A DNA stretch of 64,000 bases from Siphonodentalium dalli (Eukaryota; Mollusca; Scaphopoda; Gadilida; Siphonodentaliidae): assembly GCA_032622095.1 (NCBI GenBank), contig CP136062.1, forward strand, positions 145,038,351-145,102,350. Reading direction: 5' to 3'. Shown here in pieces: positions 22,901 through 34,944 of this stretch (position 1 is the stretch's first letter; every line of letters starts with the position of its first letter). The position numbers were made by a program, and so were the translations under genes. The notes under the pieces are model-generated. The model did not search any database and was not told the DNA's origin. It worked only from the letters and a program-made list of their open reading frames with translations.

Positions 22901-23103
22901 TACAGTAATGCCCTAAACAATCGACTCCTTAACCACAGCAGAATTGTGGGTAATTTTTCAGGAGTTATGGCTTGTTGGCATTCATAGGAAAGCTCTCACT
23001 AAGAGCTCTCCGATGAATGGCAACCAGCCATATTTCCGACTAAATCCTGAGCAAATTACCCATAGATGTGGTTAAGGAGTCGATTATTTAGGGCATCACT
23101 GTA
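22901..23103. mobile_element. Palindromic TA-flanked MITE (CAGTAATGCCC family), copy 1
   Basis: TA|CAGTAATGCCCTAAACAATCG on the left mirrors TAGGGCATCACTG|TA on the right, and nearly the entire 200 bp folds back through CCTTAACCACA, GGGTAATTTTTCAGGA and GGCATTCAT blocks. TA duplications and CAGT.ATGCCC tips suit a Tc1/mariner-type MITE. Other copies: 46961-47042 (partial), 49455-49642 and 51793-52513 (interrupted). Confidence 0.88.
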
Positions 23104-23279
23104 GCTCACGTACCAATGGTAGTCTTATTGTGTCAAATATGATGGGCATCTTTCATGGAATTTTGATATTCGACCTAGGACCCCACTTTGTACGCCGAAA
23201 AGATTTCGTCCATTTCCACAGACATTTCAGTCAATGTTGGACGCGATCGATGCCACTAAACCGAAAACGTAAATGTTGG

Positions 23280-23870
23280 AGTATCTTTTGAATTTGAAAC
23301 AATGACTACTGGTGATTTGTTTTTTGAAAGTTCGAGCGATTCCTTAGCCAATGATGACGACGGCAGGGGGAAATGTTAGAGAAAAAGATTAACATGAAGC
23401 TAATGTTGGCAGTTATATGCATGATACAGACATTGAAGAATATTTAGCGGCGTTTAAGAACAAACCGAAGAAATTAGGCGGACGAATACTCACTGATCGT
23501 GACGATTTGACAGGCTGGTGGCAGTGTTAAACTTCAACGGTGTTGGACTGGAGAATTGGAACGGTGAGAGAAACTGGAAAAGGAAATGTTCGAACTCACC
23601 TGGACGTGCATATACTTATAAATAAGTCAGAGTATTATATTTGAGCTGGCAAACAAGTGCAATAAAATACCGGATTAATGTTTATAATTTTTGAAATCCG
23701 ATATGTGATTAAAAAAATAACAGTGGATTAGCAATGGAATTTTTATCTATATCTCATCATTGACAACGTTGGTGAGTAGTGCTTTGACAGTTGATCTGTC
23801 TGTCTACTCTAGCAATTGTTTTCGAAAACTTGAAGAGTAATTAAACTGTCACAAAATTTCAGACTCTGAG
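23280..23870 (+). repeat. Direct duplication, left copy, with coding-like debris
   Basis: Aligns with 24075-24530. Two conserved blocks are visible: one around ATG 23302 (TTTGAATTTGAAACAATG) and one at 23695-23862 (GAAATCCGATATGTGATT ... TAGCAATTG ... AAACTGTCACAAAATT). In the first block both copies read FEFETMTTGDL..ESSSD, with an in-frame 3-nt length difference, which hints at an old exon. Between the blocks, only in this copy, is a frame reading IEEYLAAFKNKPKKLGG and ending GWWQC-stop. I recognise no family. Confidence 0.55.
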
Positions 23871-24074
23871 GTATGTGTTGAATAGCTAGCCGCAATTCCC
23901 CATACGTGTGTATTATTATTATTATTTTTTTTAATTTCACCCCGACCCTCTAACATCGAAAAAACAACCACATAGTAAACGACTATTCTGTTCCGTAATT
24001 CCTGGCCGTACCAACACGCAACAAACCTTCACCGGAACGTAAATTTTGTAGTCTCTTTTTGGGCGATGACGTTA

Positions 24075-24530
24075 CGTGGGACAATCTTTTGAATTTGAAA
24101 CAATGACTACTGGTGATTTGTGTGAAAGCTCGAGCGATTGCTTCGCGATTGATGACGATGGTTTTGAATGTTTGTTTGAATGTTTATTTGCACATTTATA
24201 CAATACGTCAGTGGTACATATATGTATACAGATTTACATGTGCAGCGATGGCATGGCCAATACAGGACGTTTTCCTGTCACCCCTGTAATATAACGTTAT
24301 ATGTATAATAAAGATGGCGTTCATTTTTTTGTTTATCAGTTTTGTTACTTTTTGAAATCCGATGTGATTAAAAAAATAAAATAACAGTGAACTGGCAATA
24401 GATGTTTTATCTATATCTTATCACTGACATCAATGGTATGATAATTTTGTGACAATTCGATCTATCTGTCTACTCTAGCAATCGTTATAGTAAACTAGAA
24501 GATTTATTAAACTGTCACAAAATTTGCAAG
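24075..24530 (+). repeat. Direct duplication, right copy
   Basis: Second copy of the 23280-23870 repeat, shorter by about 140 bp in the middle. It keeps a 72-codon frame starting before MTTGDLCESSSD and ending at TAA 24292-24294, then the shared non-coding block GAAATCCGATGTGATT ... CTACTCTAGCAATCG. It could be a duplicated exon remnant or an unclassified transposon piece. Confidence 0.55.
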
Positions 24531-26560
24531 TTTTCCTGAAAAATACCTGGTCTAATTTGTGCACCGTGCTGGGCGTAGGGAACATGACCACCAACCCGAT
24601 CTACATGTACCTGGGACAACCCGACTTGAACTAAGGATATATTAGTTTCATAATTTTATTTTACTTTTATCGTTTTTTAACATATCATATGTCGTCGATG
24701 TAATACAATTAGGTTTTGTTTGGTTTTGTTAACATACAAAACGTTTTGTCTCAATTACATGTGACTGAAAACTAATACATTAGATTGTTATGGGGTTGTC
24801 CTGAACCCGGAAGGAGAAATGCAGTGAGATGTCAATTACAGATTTCCTGTAACTGTCAACGGTTAGGTTGAGTTCATTAAGGCGGAGACCACAATTACAT
24901 GGAAACACATGTTTTAAACATCCAATGACTTTTAATAACATTAAATCACTTTTGTGAAATTAGTTTTGTCCCTTCTGTGTACATATGGTATATCGCTGTT
25001 ATTCTTGCATCATATCTAATGAACACATGAGTAGTCACGTGAACTGTTACTTCGGTGAGTTCAATCTAAAATACATGTGAGATCTTAGTGATCAAAATAT
25101 TTTTGTTTTATTTTATCCTGTCGCTGCCATTCAATAGCAAAGAAACATTGAGGATCTCTGACATTATATATACATTTTATTCTAATAAAATTGAGATGAG
25201 CTTGTATGAAAACAAAACATAGCTATGTGCTAGTTTTTATCCGAATGTTTCATTTATTACCAATATGGTGCGATTCAGATCGACATGGAATTATCGAGTA
25301 AATAACAAAAACCTCCCAAAAGTGGATGGAACCAATATTGGTGTGTTATTTAAATCTAATATCTAGGTTTCCCCTACATACCTTTTGACAAGGAATTGCG
25401 TTTAACAACTCAATATTTCATGTACATGCATTGTACATGAACACATTTTGTGTCATTTTATGTGTAATTTGTGGCGTCAAATACGAATTGACCCCAAGAG
25501 AGATTTTGTTGGTCTATTTGTGTAGCATATGGTGTCGATTGCTACCCCCAGAAAGCTAATAGTGTTAGGGCGCGTACACATGAAGCTGCAGGAAAATATC
25601 TGCAAGAAAATATCAGGTAAAATTGCACACTGATATTTTCTTGCTGCAAAGATTACGCCCGTGAGAACGTGGCGTTTTAGACGGCGTTGATTGAGCTCAA
25701 TCATAACAGTATTAGTCATTCTTGTTCAAGTGAATTGCGTCCGGTAAATATCCTATAGTCCATTTTGGCAATTCATAACTTTGTGAAATTTCCAACTGTT
25801 GACATGTATTACCGAAGTCGGGTGGGATTAGGCACCCACCGACCTGTAGCAACGTTGCTGATCTCATGCATAAAGACTTTCTGCATAATGAGAAAGTGGT
25901 CACGGTATTTGGAAATGTTATAATTTCATAGTGTATGCATATGTGGGGTGACAAGTGTTATTATGGTTTTGTGGCAAATCGGATGACCCCACCCCATTGA
26001 GACCCCATATGAAGTTTTCAGGATATTGTTGCTTGGTTCATGGGGCTGTGGTGCATATTACGTTAACGAACTTACATGGGTGCATGTGGAGACACGAGAC
26101 CCCCGCCAGCTATGGTCAAAGTTTTCACCGGTTGGAAACAATATTAGTTGGAAATTTCATACCAACAATGGTTTGAAATTTTTCTTGTAGTCTGATTTTT
26201 CAACCATTAATGTATGTGGAATTAGTGGTTTTAGACCAACATTTGTATTTCTTCCTACTTTGGTCAAAATATTGGTTTGGAATTTCTTCTAGGCCCCTCC
26301 CTTCCCGGTGTCCAGTCAAAATTCAAGGCATGTGAGGTACCATGCAGATGGGAAATTCAAAGAGGTGAGCAAATTAAATTATGTGATCTTGGGTCTTTGG
26401 CCGGGTTCAAGAGGGGGGTGTAGTTGGAACTCCATGGACATCCTCCGTCAGCGGAAACCATCAAAAGATATATGACCACACACATATCCATATAATAGCT
26501 CAGCGATTATGTCAAACAATCCAAAATGGAATTACGAAGTCAATTGTTGAAACAGGCGAT
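24531..26560. other. Non-coding spacer, nothing recognised
   Basis: AT-rich sequence without exon signatures. Open frames near 25477-25954 (minus) and 25955-26176 (plus) have no domain features. A short inverted pair, GAAAATATCTGCAAGAAAAT / GATATTTTCTTGCTGCAA, lies near 25590-25660. Confidence 0.5.
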
Positions 26561-26627
26561 AATATTGATGGATCATACATGTAGTATAGACAACCATGTT
26601 AGACGCCATCTTGGATAACAAAGTTTC

Positions 26628-26663
26628 CCCAAAGCGGATTTTTGCGGATTTTGGATATGTTGT
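26628..26663 (+). repeat. Short dispersed repeat (AAAGCGGATTTTGGATATGTT family), copy 3
   Basis: Contains AAAGCGGATTTTTGCGGAT then TTTGGATATGTTG, i.e. the family core with a small internal duplication, next to GACGCCATCTTGG as in copy 1. Confidence 0.5.
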
Positions 26664-26784
26664 TCCTGAGGCTTTTCCGCGTCGAATGACACCAAAATCA
26701 GCTTGTCTTCAACATCTTCCGGGATGATCCCCAAATTCTGCTTCAACGACCACACTATTGTCTTGTAATTCGATGTACCAGCGA

Positions 26785-27825
26785 CGGTCCTACTAAAAGC
26801 CGAACGCAACCGATCGCACCCGCCCGCACCAGACCGCACCGACCGCACCTCCACCAGGGGCCAGAGCGTGATGGAATTTGCAATATCGTGCAGAATAGAC
26901 CTGTATATACCAAAGTTCCAATCCCCAAGTCGATAGCTCGAGCGGTGAATGTACCAAAGTTTCAACCCTCAAGTCGATAGCTCTAGTGGACACGGCACTG
27001 TTAACCCCTAACATGATGGATGTTCCGTTAGGTACGCAAAATCCAAATAGTCACCGACCGCACCTCCACTGGGTACGTGACCAGGGAAATGGACATCATA
27101 TCACACAAGGAATATCCTATGCATCCATTGGCGATCAGGCAAGTCGCTAAATACAGCGGAAGTGAATAAATTAACCCATATGCTGCTGCCGAATTCGCTA
27201 TGAATGTACGCAAAAATACCGAAAATAACACCCGCCGACCGCACGGCCTCCAGGGAACCGAGTGAATTTGGGGCATGCCCTGTCGTGCAGACTAGACCTG
27301 AATGCACGAAAGTTTCAACCTCCCAAGTCGATAGCTCGAGCGGACACGGCTCTGTTAACCCCTATCTTGCGACCGGTTCCGTCAGGTACGCAAAATTCAA
27401 AAAGGCACCGACCGCACCTCCCCTGGCTGCCTGACTACGGAACTGGACATCATATCATGCAGCGAAATCCCCTATGCATGCATGGGCGATCGGGCAAGTC
27501 GCTAGCTGTAGCGAAAGTGAATAAATTAACCCATACGCTGCTGCCGATTTCGCTTTGAATGTACGCAACAACGCCGAAAATAACACCCGCCGACAGCACG
27601 ACCACCAGGGAACCGAACGAAATGGGGTATGCCATATCGTGCAGAATAGACCTGAATGTACGAAAGTTTCAACCCCAAGTCGCTAGCTTGAGCGGACACG
27701 GCACTGTTAACCACTAACTTGCGGCCGGTTCCGTCTGGTACGCAAAATCCCCAAAAAAGCACCGAACGCACCTTCCCTCGCTGCCTGACCACGGAAATGG
27801 ACATCATACCATGCATGCATCGAAG
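26785..27825 (+). repeat. Left inverted arm of element A (tandem units of about 355 bp)
   Basis: Contains the 'ctgctgccga..tcgct..gaatgtacgc' landmark at about 27181 and 27538 (spacing 357 bp) and three copies of the 'caagtcgatagctcgag' type module. A roughly 45-bp local duplication lies at 26898-26985. Every open frame here is a translation of the repeat. Confidence 0.85.
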
Positions 27826-28588
27826 AGTGTATTCTGGTCCTGCTAGATCAACACCGATACACGAGGTGAGTGATAACATATCAATTGAAAGATAGAGGTA
27901 TGAGACATGTATGTTCCAAGGAGTATAATTAAAAAGCGCATAACTGTGTATTGTGTCGCAGATGTTCCACGGAGACTTTTCTTTATCATGCATGCAAAAA
28001 CATATTATAAAAACTGCTGAATATGTGAGTTTGGGGGGGGGGGGCTAACCCCATGTTATTTATTATAAAACAACATGATTCAAGTCATTATTATAGTCTC
28101 ATGGGTAGTGACTTAAAGTGGTATGCTGTTCAAAGCACTGCATGTGACATTATGCATGGATAATGGAGAGGTGTCACATTCGTCACCATGGATTTCAATG
28201 AAATTTATTTATTTATTTGGGTGATTATCAGTCAAGTGATTAACTAATTTAGTTCGAGCTCTCATACGATTTACTTATGGCGGTTTTCGTTACAGTAGAT
28301 TATCATGAACAATGTGGATGTATCAATTGTACGTGTTTTTTATAGGACTTGGTTTCGACACTAGTTATACGATCATGCGAATTAATTGGGGTTTAAAAGT
28401 TATCAGATTAAGGAATTTTAAAATCTGATTATGACCCTTGGCCTCATCCGTGGGACGATTGCGATGCATGGCTTCGTGTACGTGGCAATAAACCCATTCG
28501 AATTTATATTTCGACCAATGGAATGAACCAATAATATACATGTACTTCCATTGATATATAAAATGGTTACTTTCTAAATTGTGTCAAA

Positions 28589-28626
<38 letters not shown>

Positions 28627-30372
28627 TCACATATTCCATTGTCTACCATCTTACATATTATTTCAACCAATAAACTACATCAAGAACATGAGGATGATTT
28701 CACTTACGCCCGCGCCCTGGGAACCGATACAAATTGGGGGAAAACGCAATAATTTCTATAACAGGCACTACCCGCCATCCGTATAATTACAAATTCACTT
28801 TCAGAAGCTAGCGCTCATGTCATACACATTCCACTCACCTAACAACACCAACCAAGCGGGAGTGGGGTGGGGTGCAGGAACTACAGACCCATAAGTGGTC
28901 ATAGCTCTCAACGAGTTAGGAGCGGCATATACCAAAATATGCTCGTCCCGCTTGCCGCTCTGACATTTCTTCGGTAGCAGGACGGCTCACGGCTCAAGAA
29001 CTCACTGACAATAGTGACATGTACTAAATGTATACATAATTTTAACAAAATAAAGAAATTACCAAACAAAATATAAAACCAAAAAAATCTATTGAATGTA
29101 ATCATATATATCTCTGTACAAACCATTCACATATATCGTCAACAATTAAAGTTTATCTTGTAACATTATCAATCAGATTTATTTCATTTATCGAAACCCA
29201 ATAACTCTGCACATAAAATTGTCAGAGTCTTCACTTACGCCCGTGCTATGTGATGTAGGGCGGTCCATACAGAAAATACAGAAACAACGAAATAACCAAA
29301 ACATACTGTCTCTGCGCATTTGGCTAAAGCAGAATCGCAATATGATGGCGCATTGAATCACATTGAATCACACGCTCTGCCTTGCGGTTTTTTTTTTTAA
29401 ATAACTAACAAACTAAGACTATTCTAAATTATAACACGGGCCCCGCTCCTTTTTCAGCGCACCATATGACACGCTCAGCTCAACCATATATTAAAGGGAC
29501 CCACAGGGACACCCCTCACACCCCATATTAAAGCTCGTGGGCTCTTCCCCAAACAATCCATCCAATTAATTCAATCAAAGAGATAACATTAATTCAATTG
29601 TGTCCGCTTTTGCCGTGTTCAGACATGACTATTTTATGTGTGCTATATCTCCAACAACAACAAACCGTGGGGTGATGGAGAAGATCACTCGATCTTTTCG
29701 ACCATCCCGGGCGCTTCGCGCCCATCTACTCACTTTATTGTGTCAAATCGACATCTCGATCATATCGTAATGCGACAACCACGAGTTCTACCAGTTATGG
29801 TTATATATCCATGTTAGTTTTGTGATACCCATAATATATGAGCAGGTGGATGCACGTGCCCCGGTCCCACATATAGAGGCACCCCTGTCTTGAACCTCGA
29901 TAGTGGAAACTTCACTAGTGACGTCCAGAGCAGTCTACCTTGCGGCAGTTTACAACATGTCAGGATAAGAGCAACAAAAATATAGAATATACGTCTAGAC
30001 TCCCTTGGATTAACCGATGTTATCATATTCCCGTGTACAACTAATAAATTAAACGCTCTTTATATGGGCGTGATATATTGACTCAGAATTAATATTCCGA
30101 TGTGATAACACAAACAAACCCTCGGGTGGATTCCAACCTCGACCCAACCTGCATCCCGGACCAGTAAGCCAGTAAAACCAGTTAGAACATTACCAATGCC
30201 ATGCATAGAAGGAAATCCCAACAATAAAAGGGCGGGGGCTATTCCGTAGCGGAAGTTGGTCGGCGCGGTTACCGAACACGCGGTCCCGGTCTGCACTCTG
30301 TGTTGGAAAACCCAAACACTAGATTACAGGTTATACAGTTATTACGTATCTTAAGCCACCACACATAAACCA
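27826..30372. other. Interior of element A, left of nested element B; no gene recognised
   Basis: Includes a G12 tract at 28033-28044, a TA microsatellite and two short related stretches with TCACTTACGCCCG at about 28700 and 29233. No transposase signature was identified in any frame. Confidence 0.55.
28591..28622. repeat. (TA)n microsatellite
   Basis: About 16 uninterrupted TA dinucleotides inside the interior of element A. Confidence 0.9.
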
Positions 30373-31352
30373 AGACTGAAGGGTGTGACTAATTAGTGCC
30401 CAGGCACGCCCGGGCAGGTCCGGGTGTTCTCATGGACCCGCAGACAGTCTAATATGATGCCACATCGTAGTAGGATACAGAATAAGCATATATTGCAAAT
30501 AAGGTATATTGCAAATATTGACTCGCTATCTGGTTCGCGGCCGGCTTCATTAACCCCTTAAATGACGATATGCGCCAGAAGAACATGGCACAAGCCCGGC
30601 ACGCCCGGGCACGCCCTGGTGATCTCATGGACCCGCAGACAGTCTAATATGATGTCATATGGTAGTAGGATACAGAATAAGCATATATTATGAAAATTGA
30701 CTTGCTGTGTCGTCCACCGGCGGGTTTATTAACCATTTAAATGCCGATATTGACTAAAAGAACCCGAGAGAGCCCAGACGGACGCATAGACCCGACCATA
30801 TTATATATTGATGACTAATGGTAGCGAGGCACTTACTAAAGGTATATTGCAAATATTGACTCGCTATATCGTTCGCGGCCGGCTTCGTTAACCCCTTAAA
30901 TGACGATATGCGCCAGAAGAACATGGCGCAAGCCCGGGCACGCCCGGGCACGCCCTGGTGATCTCATGGACCCGCAGACAGTCTAATATGATGTCATATG
31001 GTAGTAGGATACAGAATAAGCATATATTATGAAAAGTGTTGTCTCAACAATCAAGGAGTAAAATCCCAGGGTGCAATGATATCACAATCTCGAATCCGCG
31101 CACGGGTATCTAATCTTATAATCCGTTTGATACCCTTCCCAGAATGTAAATCGAGATTATAGTGTTTTAATTGATATTCATAATCCTCTATAATCTATGT
31201 TGGCTTCATGCATATAATCAGTCAAAAAATAACACAGAGCAATTCAGTTATATTCTCTAACATTATTCGCAAAGTATTCTGCTTTCATACTTCCCTGGAA
31301 CCAAATTCAATCAATAGGCAAATAATATATTCTAAAACAAAATATGGTAATC

Positions 31353-31859
31353 GGACATTTCCCCACCGGACATTTCCCCAACCTCTCAGAAAGTGGCAAA
31401 GGGGCATTTACCCAATCGGACATTTACCAACCGGACATTTCCCCACTTACTCAATGCGGACATTTACCCACCGGACTTTTCCCCACCCGAATTGTTGACT
31501 TTATTTTTGAAATAAGCATGACCGTCGACACATAATGTGTCACCACCACGATTGTTCTTAATCAATTCCATGATTGAAAGTGAAGATATGATTCCATGAT
31601 AACTGATAAATGTTTTTCAAAACATTACATCGGTTGAGTTGACATGACATGAGATGGCCTCAATGTCCAGGCTTCACTGACCACTCAAAACATCCTTTGA
31701 TGTCTGCGATAAAGGATGTAGTATAAAATATTTTATTAGCAGGGCGGGGAAATGTCCGGTGGGAAAATGTCTTAGTGGGTAAATGTCTGGGTGGGTAACT
31801 GTCCGGGTGGAGAAGTGTCCGCTTTTGAAAGTGGGTCATGTCCCGTGCAGAAATGTCAG
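31353..31859. repeat. Inverted pair of about 15-17-bp minisatellites inside element B
   Basis: Left array (31353-31492) repeats GGACATTTCCCCACC-type units about eight times. Right array (31742-31859) carries the complementary AAATGTCCGGTGGG-type units about six times. Both are degenerate, suggesting a third nested foldback. No duplicated target was found. Translations such as GHFPTGHFP are by-products. Confidence 0.8.
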
Positions 31860-32982
31860 GGATTCAAAAATATATCGACCGACAAGTTCAAATTCGCAGG
31901 GCCAGTCGTTGTAAATAATAATAAAAAACATCAGAATGACCATCTAAGAGCGATTGTATGACGGCGGTTCACAATTTTTTCAACTGTGAACTGCATGCTT
32001 TAAATTTAACGAGTAATTCTTTTTGTATATACATACTGTTGGACGTGTTACGTGGCGGTGAGCAAATTTTTCGACTGCATTGGGGGTTAAATTAAGTTTT
32101 TCACAAAAAAATATGCGGTTGTATATAGGAACGTATAAAGGATGGCCAATAATGCCGCCAATTCCTGATCGAGTGGGCACCAATATTATAAATGAACCCG
32201 CCGTGAACGATATATAACGGCAGTAAATGTTCATACCAGCCACCCTACCGCCATAAGGCATCACACTATATCGATCACTGGTCCATGGTGCCACCCGGAC
32301 TTCCCCGAGCTCTCTCGTGATCGGGCTTTTTGCGCGTGTTCTTCTGGCGCATATCGTCATTTAAGGGGTTAATGAAGCCGGCCGCGAACGAGATAGCGAG
32401 TCAATATTTGCAATATATACCTTTAGTAAGTGCCTCGCTACCATTAGTCATCAATATATAATATGGTCGGGTCTATGTGTCCGTCTGGGCTCTCCCGGGT
32501 TCTTTTAGTCAATATCGGCATTTAAATGGGTAATAAACCCGCCGGTGGACGACACAGCAAGTCAATTTTCCTAATATATGCTTATTCTGTATCCTACTAC
32601 CATATGGCATCATATTAGACTGTCTGCGGGCCTATGAGACCACCAAGACCTGCCCGGGCGTGCCCGGGCTTGCGCCATGTTCTTCTGGCGCATATCGTCA
32701 TTTAAGGGGTTAATGAAGCCGGCCGCGAACGAGATAGCGAGTCAATATTTGCAATATATACCTTTAGTAAGTGCCTCGCTACCATTAGTCATCAATATAT
32801 AATATGGTCGGGTCTATGCGTCCGTCTGGGCTCTCCCGGGTTCTTTTAGTCAATATCGGCATTTAAATGGTTAATAAACCCGCCGGTGGACGACACAGCA
32901 AGTCAATTTTCCTAATGTATGCTTATTCTGTATCCTACTACCATATGGCATCATATTAGACTGTATGCGGGCCCATGAGACC

Positions 32983-33080
32983 ACCAATACCTGCCCGGGC
33001 GTGCCCGGGCTTGCCAGGGCGTGCCCGGGCGTGCCCGGGCTTGCCAGGGCGTGCCAGGGCGTGCCCGGGCTTGCCCGGGC
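32983..33080. repeat. CCCGGG-rich decamer array at the right tip of element B
   Basis: Alternating GTGCCCGGGC, TTGCCCGGGC and TTGCCAGGGC units, nine to ten in tandem, each with a palindromic CCCGGG or its variant. The left tip has only three to four units, so the array has changed in length since insertion or between arms. Confidence 0.85.
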
Positions 33081-33105
33081 ACTAATTAGGCACACCGAGA
33101 CTGAA

Positions 33106-34944
33106 TGATGGATAGACAGACGGACGGACAGATCAATAACATAATGCGCATGCTCCGCCATAAAAATGGGGAATAATCTATGATTACATATTGATTTTGA
33201 TATGTAAATATATGCATGTCACACGGGACTTGGGGCATCCGATGATATATACAATGGTAGTCAAAACATATACATCCATGTATTAGCATGCGTGCATATG
33301 GCCACTTGGGTCCCAGATAATAATATTAAAAATCATGCTTAACACATCGCACGTAAACCGTCATGCAGACAACCGCCATTTAGATGAATGAGTTTGATGA
33401 TGTAGCTGAGTGTCGAAGAGTAACAACACATAGCATTGTTGAAATCTGCACACTATCCTGGCGAGGTTATATTGTTTTAACTAGACATCGGAGGTCCCGT
33501 TGATTATATGTTGATGGTAGCCCAATATAAGTTATAACATACATATTTTTGAATTGTCCATATATGGCACTTAAAGAATTAAGAACCGTTTATATATAAT
33601 ATCATACGGGAGAAGAATCGAAGACAATAATATAAGTTCCTGGAGGGATATAAACAGTGGGGAAAACCTACCAAACATAAAGTATTGTAAGGAGGTATGC
33701 AAATATAACACATAGTGTAACGCTCTTTATAAATGTGTTCTTTTTATATTGTATATAATATATATTGTATTTTATACAGAAACATACAGTAGGCCTATAT
33801 TTCAAGTTACATATTTTGTACAACCTCGTGATTTAGCCTAATGTTTGATTGTCGGCGTGGCTTGATAACATGGAGGAAACATAACATTTAATAATTTGGA
33901 AAAGGTTTACTACGATCATGCCGAAAATGGTATCTTAAAATGTTGGGAATCGATAAATAAATATTAGCTAGGTCATCAGGAGAGCGTCTCTGGATTAAAC
34001 GAACTTAAATAAGAACGTTTATTTGTGGTTTCGGTTCTTGCGACGGTGACGCCGAAGGTAGAATAAATTAATTTATATTTTAATTTTGATATATAACGGA
34101 AAGATGCGAATGCAGATAAGATAATTACCGTTTGTTTCTCCGTTATTCGCGATTTTATAGTTATGGTGTTTGGTATTATCTGATTATTGTGTTTGGTATT
34201 ATCTGATTATTGTCATAGTAAAGCATGTCACCAAAAATCTGTTTGTACGATTGATTTTGAGCGAGTCGAATATTGGTTGGACAAATTAACTAACGGAATT
34301 GCATGTTCCTATTTTCTGTCTGGAAATTCCAACTGATAAGTCAACACTCGATTAGTCTATGGAATTATTATTGGTGAAATCCAATCGTTTGAAATGTTGC
34401 CAACATGTCATCCGGAGGCCCATTTAATTTTAAACAATTTTCCAACAATCCATAACGATAAGTATAACGTCGGCCAATAAAGCGAATGCCAGTAACAATT
34501 TATCTAGAATCAATGTTGTTGCAATTTGCTCACATTACCAGTCGATGCGCTGAATTACACCCGTAAAACAGTTTGTGATTACAAAACTTGTTTTGCGGTA
34601 CGGGTAGCTATAGCTTCCGGTAACCGCATCGCAGTCTCGCTAATGAGTATAGATACGTACCAAATTATCATAAGTGTAGCTCTACAAATAACGGAGAAAC
34701 GAATATTTATTTCTGAACTACATATTTACTCACCAGTAGCCAACTAAATTTTGTATTGAGGGCTGGCATACAGATATCAATAACTCGAAAATATACGAAA
34801 CGTATTAACCGAGTGCACTATCTCACAGTCAACATTAAATAACTCAACAAAAATTGAATATCATTATTATATTCTAATTAACATAATAATATGGAATCAG
34901 AGCAACGGACTGGGGGGGGGGGGGTCTTCATTATTTTTCGTATT
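33106..34944. other. Interior of element A, right of nested element B; no gene recognised
   Basis: AT-rich non-coding text with a short exact duplication (GTGTTTGGTATTATCTGATT) at 34165-34210 and a G13 tract at 34912-34924 next to the right arm. Confidence 0.55.

Larger units (their letters stand above)
30381..33097. mobile_element. Nested 2.7-kb foldback element B with tandem inverted arms and 8-bp duplication
   Basis: AGACTGAA at 30373-30380 and 33098-33105 flank tips GGGTGTGACTAATTAGTGCC / (reverse) CGGTGTGCCTAATTAGTGCC. Next is a GC-rich zone built of GTGCCCGGGC/TTGCCCGGGC decamers (about 98 bp on the right, about 35 bp on the left), then arms of tandem units of about 340 bp. Landmarks GGTATATTGCAAATATTGAC lie at 30503 and 30841, and their complements near 32400 and 32740. 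Each unit has two related half-modules, one with TCGCGGCCGGC..TTAACCCCTTAAATG and one with CCACCGGCGGG..TTAACCATTTAAATG. The left arm ends near 31036 and the right arm starts near 32330. The spacer of about 1.3 kb has no coding capacity recognised. Confidence 0.87.

Noticed and set aside
26573-26780. Minus-strand text with TIVWSLKQNLGIIPEDVEDK resembling a protein exon
   Set aside because: It neighbours the AAAGCGGATTTTGG dispersed repeat, which recurs without an open frame at 70-130 and 6130-6200; no family recognised.
26573-27993. Several overlapping frames on both strands of 60-155 codons
   Set aside because: They lie in the GC-richer tandem arms of foldback element A; openness in many frames reflects repeat composition.
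31208-31535. Frames with repeated GHFPTGHFP-type peptides
   Set aside because: Pure translation of the GGACATTTCCCC minisatellite; the other frames are equally open.
31353-33080. Possible CRISPR-like arrays (regular short repeats)
   Set aside because: Units are contiguous or degenerate without unique spacers, and the context is a eukaryotic foldback transposon.
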